Position numbers and translations under genes: made by a program. From Acidimicrobiaceae bacterium (GTDB lineage: Bacteria > Actinomycetota > Acidimicrobiia > Acidimicrobiales > Bog-793), in NCBI GenBank assembly GCA_027306715.1, contig DAHUZG010000142.1, positions 1 to 55,490 of the forward strand: a stretch of 55,490 nucleotides of DNA. The letters run 5' to 3'. The notes under the pieces are model-generated. The model was not told the origin of the DNA. It saw only the letters and a program-made list of their open reading frames with translations, and did not search any database. Positions 8,153-16,666 of this stretch are shown piece by piece; position 1 is the stretch's first letter, and each line of letters opens with the position of its first letter.

Positions 8153-9112
8153 ATGAGCGCCTTCGCCGGGGAGGAGGAACTGGCCGCGGCTGTCGCCGCC
8201 AGCTCGAGCTGGGGTCGCTGGGGCGACGCCGACGAGCTCGGTGCGCTCAACCTCGTCGGGCGCGAGCAGGTGCTTGCCGCAGCAGCCGAGGTGCGTGCCG
8301 GCGAGGTGGTCGGTCTCGGGCTGCCACTCGACTCCGGGGGCCCGCAGCGCGGCGGCCGCCGCCGCAACCCGGAGCTGCTCATGCTCCTCACCGGCACCGA
8401 CCACCTCGCCGGGAGGCAGAGCTCGAGCTCCGGCGCCGCGCTGCCACCCGAGTTCGGCGCCGGTGACGACGTCCTCGTGACCGCCAACCAGGCCGGCACC
8501 CATGTCGACGCCCTGGCCCACATCTTCTGGCGCGGCCAGATGTACAACGGCTACTCCGCCGCCGAGGTCGACGCCACCGGGGCCCACCGCTGCGCGGTGC
8601 AGACGCTGCGAGAGCGGATGGTGCTGCGCGGCGTCCTCGCCGACGTGGCGGCCCATCTCGGCGGCGAGCCCCTCGCGCCGGGCTTCGGCATCGGCCCGGA
8701 GCTGCTCGACGAGGTGCTCGCCGCCGAGGGCGCCGAGCTCCGGCCCGGTGACGCGCTGCTCGTCCGCACCGGCTTCCTCGGTTCCCGCCGTCGGGAATGG
8801 GGGGACTACTCCGGCGGCGACGCGCCCGGCCTGCGCCTCGCCTGCGGCCCTTGGCTGCGCCGCCACGACGTCGCCTTCCTCGCCTCCGACACCTGGGGGG
8901 TCGAGGTGCGGCCGAACGAGATCGAGATGTTCCAGCCGCTGCACGTCGCCTCGCTCGTCCACGGGGGGATCTGCTTCGGCGAGAACTTCGTCCTCGACCA
9001 CCTCGGCGAACGCGCCGCGGAGCTCAGGCGCTGGTCGTTCCTGCTCGTGATCGCCCCCCTCCCGATAACCGGGGCGTGCGGCTCGCCGGTCAACCCGCTG
9101 GCGATCCTGTAG
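8153..9112 (+). CDS. Cyclase-family metal-dependent hydrolase (kynurenine-formamidase-like)
   Basis: A 319-residue protein of the Cyclase family (PF04199 type). The metal-binding motif appears as NQAGTHVDALAHIFWRGQMY, with the HxxxDxxxH-like arrangement expected of the family (THVDALAH). LLVRTGFLG and LASDTWGVEV follow at the expected distances, and the last third has MFQPLHVASLVHGGICFGEN. Relatives hydrolyse N-formylkynurenine, isatin or open cyclic imides, and some act on lactones. The ATG at 8153 follows the upstream stop by 2 bases. It closes the trio and is convergent with the FAD monooxygenase at 9146. Confidence 0.85.
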   Translation: MSAFAGEEELAAAVAASSSWGRWGDADELGALNLVGREQVLAAAAEVRAGEVVGLGLPLDSGGPQRGGRRRNPELLMLLTGTDHLAGRQSSSSGAALPPEFGAGDDVLVTANQAGTHVDALAHIFWRGQMYNGYSAAEVDATGAHRCAVQTLRERMVLRGVLADVAAHLGGEPLAPGFGIGPELLDEVLAAEGAELRPGDALLVRTGFLGSRRREWGDYSGGDAPGLRLACGPWLRRHDVAFLASDTWGVEVRPNEIEMFQPLHVASLVHGGICFGENFVLDHLGERAAELRRWSFLLVIAPLPITGACGSPVNPLAIL

Positions 9113-9145
9113 ACCGCTGCGCAGGCTCGAGGCAGCCGGTGGTCG

Positions 9146-10282
9146 TCAGATCGGCTGAGCGAGTGCGGCCATGCTCTCGTCGGTCAGCCGGGCGTGCTCC
9201 GAAGCCGGCACCGTGGGGTCCTGCTCCCAGTCGCCGAGCTGCTCGGAGTTCCGCACGACGAGCCGGGCGCGCTCGTAGCGGCGCTCCATGAAGCGCTTCA
9301 GCGCCTGCTCGAGGGTCGGCTCCGATTCGATCACCTCGCCGAGCACGACGGCGTCCTCGATGGCGATGCCCGCTCCCATCGCCAGGTGCGGCGTCGTCGA
9401 GTGGGCGGCGTCGCCGATCAAGAGGACCCGGCCGCGATACCACGGGTCGTCGAGAAGGAGGATCTGCGGCGGATGGCAGTCGATCAGCTCCGGGTCGGTC
9501 ATCTGCTGGCGCGCCCAGCCGATGAGGCCCGAGAAGTCCGACAGCGCCTCTTGGATCAGCTCCGGCCACTGCTCCTGCGGGGGCCGCGGGCGGCGCAGGG
9601 CGTTCTCGACGCAGAAGACGTACGCCTGTGAGTCAGAGACGGGGTTCAAACCGGCCTTGAGGCGCGGCCCGTAGTACATCGAGACGTAGTCGATGCCCTC
9701 CGGCGGCAGCGGGACGACCGCCCGCCACACGGTCTGGCCGCTGTAGTAGGGCTCCGGGGCGTCGGGGAAGACGAGGGCCCGCACCTTCGAGTGCAGCCCG
9801 TCGGCGCCGACGACGAGCTCGTAGCGGCGCCGGTCCCCGTTGGTGAGCAGGACCTCGACGCTGTCGTCGTGCTGGGTGATCTCCTCGACGGTCGTCGCCA
9901 GCTCGATGCTCGCTCCGTGGCGCTCGGCGGTCTCGGCGAGCAGTCCCCAGAACAGCGGGCGCATGATGCCGAAGCCGGCCGGCAGGTCGGCGCCGGCGGC
10001 CTTCGGCAGCGTCAGGTCCTCGAGCACGTTGCCCTCGGCGTCGCCGAAGATCATCCGGTCGTGCCCGGCGCCCTGCGCGATGCAAGCGGCGAGCGCCTCC
10101 TCGTCGGCGGTGTGCAACGCCCGTAGCGTCGGGCCCATCATCGTCAGGCCGGACCCGAGCGGGCGGAGGTGGTCGTTGATCTCGACGATGTCGACCTCGA
10201 CACCGCGCTTGCGCAGAGTCGTAGCGGCGACGAGCCCCGCTGCACCGCCCCCGACGACGAGGACCCTCGAGACTGCTGGCAT
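9146..10282 (-). CDS. FAD-dependent monooxygenase (aromatic hydroxylase type)
   Basis: A 378-residue group A flavoprotein monooxygenase. It has the N-terminal dinucleotide fold VVGGGAAGLVAATTLRKRG, the ELVVGADGLHSKVR DG motif and the GD motif LLIGDAAHSTTPHLAMGAG that binds the FAD ribityl chain. The family hydroxylates phenolic rings with NAD(P)H and O2 (salicylate, 3-hydroxybenzoate and similar); the substrate is not predictable. It is a close tandem paralogue of the next upstream gene (10323-11456), sharing long identical blocks including the C-terminal SEHARLTDES/SEHARLSDES region. It is last in the minus-strand operon, 40 bases from its paralogue. The frame and domain limits are clear. 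Confidence 0.92.
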   Translation of the reverse strand: MPAVSRVLVVGGGAAGLVAATTLRKRGVEVDIVEINDHLRPLGSGLTMMGPTLRALHTADEEALAACIAQGAGHDRMIFGDAEGNVLEDLTLPKAAGADLPAGFGIMRPLFWGLLAETAERHGASIELATTVEEITQHDDSVEVLLTNGDRRRYELVVGADGLHSKVRALVFPDAPEPYYSGQTVWRAVVPLPPEGIDYVSMYYGPRLKAGLNPVSDSQAYVFCVENALRRPRPPQEQWPELIQEALSDFSGLIGWARQQMTDPELIDCHPPQILLLDDPWYRGRVLLIGDAAHSTTPHLAMGAGIAIEDAVVLGEVIESEPTLEQALKRFMERRYERARLVVRNSEQLGDWEQDPTVPASEHARLTDESMAALAQPI

Positions 10283-10322
10283 GGCGCTGTCCTTCCTCTC
10301 CGTGACAGATTCGGCCCGTGGG

Positions 10323-11456
10323 TCAGATCGGCTGGGCCAGCGCGGCGAAGCTCTCGTCCGACAGCCGGGCGTGCTCCGAGGCCGGCACCGAAGGGTCCTG
10401 CTCCCAGGCGCCGAGCTGGGCCGAGTTCTCGACGACGATGCGGGCGCGCTCGAAGCGACGCTGCATGAACCGCTTCAGCGCCTGCTCGAGCGAGGGCTCC
10501 GACTCGACGACCTCGCCGAGCACGACGCCGTCCTCGACGGCGATGCCTGCACCCATCGCCAGGTGCGGCGTCGTCGAGTGGGCGGCGTCGCCGATCAGGA
10601 GCACCCGGCCGTGATACCACGGGTCCGGCAGGAGCAGGACGAGCGGCGGATGGCAGTCGATCTGCTCGGGATCGGTCATCTGCTCCCGGCACCAGCCGAT
10701 CAGGCCGGTGAAGTCCGAGAGGTTGTCACGGATCAGCTCAGGCCACTGCTCCTGCGGGGGCCGGGGCCGGCGGAGACCGTTCTCGACGCAGAAGACGTAG
10801 GCGTGCGTCGGCGAGACGGGGTTGAAGCCGGCCTTGAGCCGCGGCCCGTAGTGCATCTCGAGGTTCTCGTGACCGGACTCCGGCCTCGGCACGACGGCTC
10901 GCCAGACGGTCTGGCCGTTGTAGCGCGGCTCGGGGGCGTCGGGAAAGACGAGAGCCCGCACCTTCGAGTGCAGCCCGTCCGCGCCGACGACGAGGTCGTA
11001 GCGCCGGCGCTCGCCGCTCGAGTGCGCGACGTCGACCCCGCCCGCGTCCTGCTCGATCGACTCGACCGTCGTCGACAGCTCGATGCGGGTCCCCTCGCGC
11101 TCGGCCATCTCGGCGAGCAGGCCCCAGAAGATCGGGCGCATGATCCCGAACCCGCCGGGAAGGCCCTCCGCGGCCTGCGGCAGCGGCAGCTCGTGCAGCA
11201 CGGTGCCGGCAGCGTCGGCGAAGACGAAGAAGTCGTAGCCGGCGCCCTGGCTGATGCACGCCCTAGCCGCCTGCTCGTCCGCCTGGTGCATGGCACGCAG
11301 CGTCGGGCCCATCATCGTCAGCCCCGATCCCAGCGGGCGGAGATGGTCGTTGACCTCGATGACGTCCACTGAGACGCCGCGCTTGCCGAGGGTCGTCGCC
11401 GCCACCAGCCCCGCCGGCCCCCCGCCGACCACCAGCACCCGCTCGACTACCGCCAT
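10323..11456 (-). CDS. FAD-dependent monooxygenase, tandem paralogue
   Basis: A 377-residue group A FAD hydroxylase with VVGGGPAGLVAATTLGKRG, VVGADGLHSKVRALVFPDAP and LLIGDAAHSTTPHLAMGAG. It runs nearly colinear with its downstream neighbour, so the pair arose by gene duplication and then diverged mainly in the substrate-side middle region. This suggests either two successive hydroxylations or two related substrates. The ATG at 11456 is the only good start, with GAGAGAGGA-like purines upstream. The 5' gap of about 70 bases leads to the broken P450 gene. Confidence 0.92.
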   Translation of the reverse strand: MAVVERVLVVGGGPAGLVAATTLGKRGVSVDVIEVNDHLRPLGSGLTMMGPTLRAMHQADEQAARACISQGAGYDFFVFADAAGTVLHELPLPQAAEGLPGGFGIMRPIFWGLLAEMAEREGTRIELSTTVESIEQDAGGVDVAHSSGERRRYDLVVGADGLHSKVRALVFPDAPEPRYNGQTVWRAVVPRPESGHENLEMHYGPRLKAGFNPVSPTHAYVFCVENGLRRPRPPQEQWPELIRDNLSDFTGLIGWCREQMTDPEQIDCHPPLVLLLPDPWYHGRVLLIGDAAHSTTPHLAMGAGIAVEDGVVLGEVVESEPSLEQALKRFMQRRFERARIVVENSAQLGAWEQDPSVPASEHARLSDESFAALAQPI

Positions 11457-11524
11457 CGCTCAGTCCTCTCTCCCGGCGTGCGCCGGCGCGCACAGTTCTC
11501 GCCGCCATCGCCGCGAGGCGGCGC

Positions 11525-12199
11525 TCACAGCACCACCTCGAGCGTCGCCGGCCGGCGCAGCATTGACGAGCGCGACGGCTTGTAGCGCCAGCCGGGCGCC
11601 AGCCGGCAGCCGGGGAAGCGCTCGAGCAGCTCCTCGACGAGCAGGCGAGCCTCGAGGCGCGCCAACCCGGCGCCGAGGCAGAGATGGATGCCGGCACCGA
11701 ACGACAGCATCGCGCGCTCCGGGCGCCGGTCGAGCCGGAACTCACCGGCGTCGGATCCCCAGGCGGCTTCGTCGCGGTTGGCGGCGAGCAGGCTGACGAC
11801 GACGCGGTCGCCGCGCTCGACGCGCTCCCTGCCGACCTCCGCCGGGCCGGTGGCGGTCCTCAGCACGTACTCGAGCGGGGCGTCGAGGCGCAAGGACTCC
11901 TCGACTGCCCTGCCGACGAGCGAGCGGTCGGCGAGCAGCTCTTCGACGCGCCGGCGGTCCTCGAACAGCCGGTGCACGACGTTGGCGATCAGGCTGGCGG
12001 TCGTGTCGGTGCCGGCGGCGATCAGCTGCACGGCGTGCGTGACGGCCTCAAGCGGGTGGAAGCGGTGGGCGAGCGCGTCGATCACGTCGGCACCGGTTGC
12101 CGGCGCCGCCCCGCGCCGGGCGACGAGTCCGGCGAGGTAGGAGCCGAGCTGGCGCAGCAGCCGACGGTGGCGACACGCGCCATCCCGGCGGTCACCTCC
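11525..12199 (-). pseudogene. 5'-truncated cytochrome P450
   Basis: Only the C-terminal half of a P450 is present. The I-helix AAGTDTTAS, the ExxR motif EESLRLD, the R-containing loop and the heme-ligand segment FGAGIHLCLGAGLAR with its Cys are all intact. Homology-like sequence (LRQLGSYLAGLVARRG) continues upstream of the first plausible start (GTG at 12085) to an in-frame stop at 12200-12202, with no usable start codon in between. About 180-200 N-terminal residues (helices A-G, substrate pocket) are missing, and the FAH gene ends 16 bases away. This is a deletion derivative. If translated from 12085 it would give a 186-residue product unlikely to fold as an active P450. Confidence 0.85.
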
Positions 12200-12215
12200 T
12201 CACCTCCTCACCCCG

Positions 12216-13148
12216 TCACCCGAGCGGTACCACCGGTGGCGCCGGGAGGATCCGTGCCTCGATCGCTCCGAGCCGGTCGGCTTCGAGGCGCACCTCGTCG
12301 CCCGCCTGCAGCCACGGGTAGGCCTCGTCGCCGTGCACGGCCTGCAGCTCGGCGATGCAGCCGGTGCCGACGGTGCCGCTGCCGATGAGGTCACCCGGGC
12401 GCAGCTCGGTCCCCCGCGAGGCGTAGGCGAGCAGCTGGCCGAAGCTCCAGTGCATCGTCGACCAGTTGCCGCGTGTCCACTCCCTGCCGTTGACGGTGGC
12501 GGTCAGCTCGATGTCGTAGGCGTTCCCCGCTCGGAACGGCTCGAGCTCGTCGGCAGTGACGAGGAACGGGCCGAGGCTCGTCGCCCCGTCCTTGCCCTTG
12601 ACCGGGCCGAGATGGACGGTCATCTCCGCTCGTTGCAGGTCGCGTGCGCTCCAGTCGGAGATCAGCAGGTAGCCGGCGATGTGGCTCTCGGCCTCGGCAG
12701 GCGCCAGGTCGCGCCCGCCTTGCCCGACGACGGCGCCGATCTCGAGCTCGTAGTCGAAGGCGGAGCTGCCGGGGGAGATCTCGACCTCGTCACGGGCGCC
12801 GCGCACCGCTGCGGGGTTCGAGAAGTAGAAGACCGGCTGCTCGTACCACACCGGTTCGACGTCGTGGCCGAAACGGCGCCCGGCGTTTCGGACGTGCTCC
12901 TCGAAGGCCATGAAGTCGCGGACCGACGGCGGCACCGGCACCGGCGCACGAAGCCGAGCCTCGGCGAGCGGCACGACCTCGAGCGGCGTCCGGCGCGCCG
13001 TGTCGCCGGCTGCGGCCAGGCGGTCTCCGTCGTCGCCGAGCAGGTCGATCAGCCGCTCGGTCCCGGAAAGGCCGAGCAGGTGGTCGTCCTCGACGAGCGC
13101 GACGTGCTCGTTGCCGTCGGCGGGTGAGAGATAGGTGGCGAAGCGCAT
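12216..13148 (-). CDS. Fumarylacetoacetate hydrolase (FAH) family protein
   Basis: A 310-residue two-part FAH protein. After an N-terminal region (MRFATYLSPADGNEHVALVE), the catalytic domain shows FMAFEEHVRNAGRR, FYFSNPAAVRG, SSAFDYELEIGAVVGQGGRD and GYLLISDWSARDLQ. The acidic metal ligands (FDYELEIG, SDWSARD) are present. Family members hydrolyse the C-C bond of acylpyruvates or fumarylacetoacetate, or decarboxylate/isomerise catechol meta-cleavage products. It lies 40 bases downstream of the MBL-fold gene in the same operon. It is not very similar to the second FAH protein at 14306, so the two may catalyse consecutive steps. Confidence 0.9.
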   Translation of the reverse strand: MRFATYLSPADGNEHVALVEDDHLLGLSGTERLIDLLGDDGDRLAAAGDTARRTPLEVVPLAEARLRAPVPVPPSVRDFMAFEEHVRNAGRRFGHDVEPVWYEQPVFYFSNPAAVRGARDEVEISPGSSAFDYELEIGAVVGQGGRDLAPAEAESHIAGYLLISDWSARDLQRAEMTVHLGPVKGKDGATSLGPFLVTADELEPFRAGNAYDIELTATVNGREWTRGNWSTMHWSFGQLLAYASRGTELRPGDLIGSGTVGTGCIAELQAVHGDEAYPWLQAGDEVRLEADRLGAIEARILPAPPVVPLG

Positions 13149-13188
13149 CGTCGTCGGCTTCCTCGGAGTCCGGTCGGCCTAGGCGGGC

Positions 13189-14130
13189 CTAGGCAAGGCA
13201 GGTGAGGGGCTTGCCGCCGTTGTAGGCGACCATGTCGGCGAGGGCGGCGGCGGTATCGATGCGGGCACCTCGCGCGGTGCCGGTCAGCTCGGCCATCGCC
13301 CGGTGCAGGTTGCCGACGATGCGCTCGGCGTCGTGCAGCCCGGCGTAGCCGCCGAGATCGGTCTCCCGAGCCGTCTCGAGCGGGCTCAGCCCGGCCTCGA
13401 GCCCGCGCCGCGCCGTCTCCTCGACGAAACGCAGGTACCCGAGCACCTCGTCGATCAGCTCCGGACCGGTCACGGGCCCGTGGCCGGGGACGATCGTCTG
13501 CGCCCCGAGCGGGCGGATCACCTGCTCGAGCACCTCGGCCGCCCCCGCCACCGAGCCCATCAGCAGGAACGGCGTGCCCTCGTTGAAGATCAGGTCGCCT
13601 GAGAAGAGGAGCGATCTCTCCGGCAGCCAGACGATCGAGTCGTTGGTCGTGTGCGCCGGCTGGCCGACGTGGCGCACCTCGCACGGCATCTCGTCGAGCC
13701 ACAGGGTGACCTTGTCGGTGTAGGTGAGGAAGGGGGGCGCCAGCTCGAGGGCGCCCCAGTCGACCTCCTCGAAGATCGGGCCGTAGCTCGGCAGGCCGTG
13801 GTCGAGAACCTCGCGGCGCGTCGCCTCGTGGGCGACGATAGCGGCGCCACCGAAGAGGTAGTTGCCGTAGGTGTGGTCGCCGTGGTGGTGGGTGTTGACA
13901 AGGAGGCGCACCGGCTTGTCGGAGACCTCGGCGATCGCCTTCAGGTAGGCCGCGGTCCGGCGCTCGGTCGAGCAGGCGTCGATGCTGGTCACGCCCTGGC
14001 CGCCGACCAGGAAGCCGGTGTTGTTGATGAACCAGCTGCCGTCGGGCTGGATGTAGGCGAAGACGCCGTCGGCCACCTCCTCCACCCGCGGCGGGCCGAG
14101 CTTCTGATGGTCGTGGTGGCTCGAGCTCAC
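13189..14130 (-). CDS. MBL-fold metallo-hydrolase
   Basis: A 313-residue metallo-beta-lactamase-fold protein. The binuclear metal motif appears as NTHHHGDHTYGNYLF (HxHxDH form), the third ligand region as VGQPAHTTNDSIVWLPE, the bridging Asp as LLFSGDLIFNEGTPF and the final His as VPGHGPVTG. It has an N-terminal substrate-facing strand pair (YIQPDGSWFINNTGFLVGG). Substrates in this superfamily include lactones, thioesters and sulfate esters, and none can be selected. The gap to the upstream FAH gene contains GC-rich repeats. Context suggests hydrolysis of a lactone or thioester intermediate in the same catabolic route. Confidence 0.88.
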   Translation of the reverse strand: MSSSHHDHQKLGPPRVEEVADGVFAYIQPDGSWFINNTGFLVGGQGVTSIDACSTERRTAAYLKAIAEVSDKPVRLLVNTHHHGDHTYGNYLFGGAAIVAHEATRREVLDHGLPSYGPIFEEVDWGALELAPPFLTYTDKVTLWLDEMPCEVRHVGQPAHTTNDSIVWLPERSLLFSGDLIFNEGTPFLLMGSVAGAAEVLEQVIRPLGAQTIVPGHGPVTGPELIDEVLGYLRFVEETARRGLEAGLSPLETARETDLGGYAGLHDAERIVGNLHRAMAELTGTARGARIDTAAALADMVAYNGGKPLTCLA

Positions 14131-14305
14131 AGCGTGCCTCCGGTGTCGTCGACGGTGTCGCCTGGGCCGCCCGGGTGGGTGCCGCCCGGGTGGGTGCCGC
14201 GGGTGCTGCGGGTGCCGCCGCCCCCGCAGCTCAAGAGGTCACCGTGCGTCGCGCCCGTCCTCTCGCGCCGCATCCTCACGCCGCCGCCCGACGGGCCGGG
14301 GAGGT

Positions 14306-15325
14306 TCATCCGGTGGCGGCGGCGCAGCGGTTGCGCTGCGTGCCGAGCCCGGTGATCGTCCCCTCCACCACGTCGCCGTCGGTGAGGAAGCGGCCGTAGT
14401 GGGCGCCGTTGCCCCGTGGCGAGCCGGTGAGAAGCACGTCGCCGGGCAGCATCCGGGCGATCGAGGAGGTGTGCTCGATGAGCCGGGCGAGATCGAAGAT
14501 CATGTCGGCCGTCGACTCGTCCTGCATTGTCTCGCCGTTCAGCCGCAACGTCACCTGGAGCTTCTGCGGATCGGCGACGAAGGCGGCCGGCACGACGAAC
14601 GGGCCCGCCGGAAGGAACGTCGGGGCGTTCTTGGCGGCCAGCCAGTCCGAGCCGATTCCCGGCAGGTCGGGCCGGTAGACCCGGTCCCGGGTCGTCACGT
14701 CGTTGACGATCAGGTAGCCGGCGACACGCGTGAGCGCCTCGTCACGGCCGGCGCGGTAGGTCTCGGTGGCGATCACCGCAGCCAGCTCGAGCTCCCAGTC
14801 GTGCTGGCTCCCCGTCGGCGGCAGGAGGACGTCGTCGAACGGCCCGCAGAGCGCCCCCGGCAGGCCGATGAACACGTAGGGCTGGTCGTTTCGAGCCCGA
14901 GCGTCCATCATCTCCGCCGCCCGCCGCCGAGCGTCCTCGAGGTCCTCGTCGCCGCTCTGGCGTGCCTGGGCGACGATCAGGTCGATGACATGGCTGCGGT
15001 AGTTCGCCCCGCTCTGGAAGATCTGGCGCGGCGCCACCGGTGCCAGCACCGAGAGGCTGTCCCAGCGCGGGAGCTCCTCGTCGCCGCCCGGGTCCGGGCG
15101 GAGCGCGTCGGCGACCTCGCCGAGGCGCTCGATATGGACGTCCCAGTCCGGGAGGAGGTCGTCGAGGCGGCCCGTCCCCGGCACGAAGCGGTCGACCCGG
15201 GCGACGCGCTCGCCGACGACGAGGCCGCAGAACTGCTCGCGCGGGCTGCCGCTGCTGAATTGGCCGATGGCGAACGGCGGCGCGGAGGTCCCCGCCTCCT
15301 CAGTCGACGCGCGCTCAGCCGGCAC
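14306..15325 (-). CDS. Fumarylacetoacetate hydrolase (FAH) family protein, second copy
   Basis: The protein has 339 residues when started at the GTG at 15325, which follows a GGGGGGG ribosome site; the open frame continues 138 codons upstream, but that part is Arg/Pro/His-rich noise. The FAH core shows IFQSGANYRSHV, GLPGALCGPFDDVLLPP, SQHDWELELAAVIA and AGYLIVNDVTTRDRVY, ending with LPGDVLLTGSPRGNGAHYG. Acidic metal ligands are conserved. It resembles 2-keto-4-pentenoate hydratase / acylpyruvate hydrolase relatives. It lies downstream of LysR and upstream of the MBL gene. Together with the other FAH gene and the extradiol-type dioxygenase it suggests meta-type cleavage product processing. Confidence 0.88.
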   Translation of the reverse strand: MPAERASTEEAGTSAPPFAIGQFSSGSPREQFCGLVVGERVARVDRFVPGTGRLDDLLPDWDVHIERLGEVADALRPDPGGDEELPRWDSLSVLAPVAPRQIFQSGANYRSHVIDLIVAQARQSGDEDLEDARRRAAEMMDARARNDQPYVFIGLPGALCGPFDDVLLPPTGSQHDWELELAAVIATETYRAGRDEALTRVAGYLIVNDVTTRDRVYRPDLPGIGSDWLAAKNAPTFLPAGPFVVPAAFVADPQKLQVTLRLNGETMQDESTADMIFDLARLIEHTSSIARMLPGDVLLTGSPRGNGAHYGRFLTDGDVVEGTITGLGTQRNRCAAATG

Positions 15326-15462
15326 GATGGACCCCCCCAGGCGGGTGCTCGAGTCGCCGCCGGCTGGCGCCTGCGGCAGCGTGCAGAGTAGGCGCCGCGC
15401 CGCCGGCCGAAAAACCCACGAGCCTCGATGACAGCCATCGACGCCAGCGATGGCCGGAATCG

Positions 15463-16422
15463 CTAGGCGAGGCGCTGGGCGATGGTGGCGATGCGTTCGC
15501 GCAGCCAGCGGTGGGCGAGGTCGGAGTCGAAACGGGGATGCCAGAACAGGGTCTCGTGGATCGGTGGCAGCGTGAAGGGCAGCGGGAGGATCTTGATGTC
15601 GGCGATCGGCTCGAACTCGATCGCTACCCGCCGGTGCACGACGGAGATCATCCGGCTGCCGCGGATGAGCAGGGGGGCGAGCACGAAGGTCTGCGTCGTC
15701 GCCTCGGTGTGACGGACGACTCCGAGGTCGTCGAGCCACAGGTCGGCGAGCGAGTGCATCATGCGCCCGCTGTAGGACAGGTGCGGGAGCCGACCGAACA
15801 GCTCGCGGGTGATGTGGTCGCCGACCTCGGGGTGCTGCTGCCAGGCCACGCAGACGAACTCGTCCTCGAACAGCGGCCGTTGCGGCTGCTCGCTCAGCTC
15901 GGCGACGAGCTCGCGCGGCAGGAAGAGGAGGTCGACCTCGGCCCGCTGCAGCAGCTCGACGAAGTTCGTCGACAACGGGGCGACCGTGAGGCGCACGTTC
16001 GGCGCCTCGGCGTTGAGCGACTCGAAGACGTCGCGCAGCAGCACGAGCGTCGCGTAGTCGCTCGCCATCAGCGTGAAGCTGCGCTCGTCCCGGCGCGGGT
16101 CGAAAGCGGCGCGCGTGCTGAGCACCTGCTCCACCCCGATGAGCACGTCGTGCACCGGCGCGACGAGCGACTCGGCGAGCGGCGTCAGGCTCATCGCCCG
16201 GCCGGTGCGCACGAGCAACGGGTCGTCGAAGACGCGACGCAGCCGCGCCAGCGAAGCGCTCATCGCCGGCTGGCCGAGGTAGAGGCGCTCGGCGGCACGG
16301 GTGACGTTGCGCTCGGTGAGCAGCGCGTCGAGGGCGACGAGGAGGTTGAGGTCGACATCGTTGACGCGCACCTGTGAGCCTCCTACGGCGACCCGATCAT
16401 CGACAGCAGTGATGCTAGCCAT
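15463..16422 (-). CDS. LysR-family transcriptional regulator
   Basis: A 319-residue regulator when started at the ATG at 16422 (AGGGA upstream); the open frame continues into a poly-Ala stretch that is not credible. The N-terminal winged HTH shows DLNLLVALDALLTERNVTRA, then LGQPAMSASLARLRRVFDDP and LLVRTGRAMSLTPLAE, close to the NodD/PcpR-like branch. The effector domain follows to the C-terminus. It heads the minus-strand cluster of hydrolases and monooxygenases and is divergent from the FAD monooxygenase at 16667, so it probably controls both from the 244-base gap, with an aromatic or ring-cleavage metabolite as inducer. No specific T-N11-A box was settled on. Confidence 0.92.
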   Translation of the reverse strand: MASITAVDDRVAVGGSQVRVNDVDLNLLVALDALLTERNVTRAAERLYLGQPAMSASLARLRRVFDDPLLVRTGRAMSLTPLAESLVAPVHDVLIGVEQVLSTRAAFDPRRDERSFTLMASDYATLVLLRDVFESLNAEAPNVRLTVAPLSTNFVELLQRAEVDLLFLPRELVAELSEQPQRPLFEDEFVCVAWQQHPEVGDHITRELFGRLPHLSYSGRMMHSLADLWLDDLGVVRHTEATTQTFVLAPLLIRGSRMISVVHRRVAIEFEPIADIKILPLPFTLPPIHETLFWHPRFDSDLAHRWLRERIATIAQRLA

Positions 16423-16666
16423 CGCCGATCCCTGCTTGCACCGGAAGGGGGGGCTCCTTACCCTCACGACCAGGGACCCTGGGGGGATTCGTCGTGCCTG
16501 TCGCCATGAGCACCGTGTGCTGCGCAGCTGTGCCGCTGCCGCTGCCGCTGCCGCTGCCGGCGCGGGCACCGGCGCGTCGCCCAGGCGCCGGCAGCGGGGC
16601 GGTCACCGGCACCTGCCGCGACGCCTCGAACGGTGATGTGGCTCGAGGCCGGGCCCGGGGCTGAGG

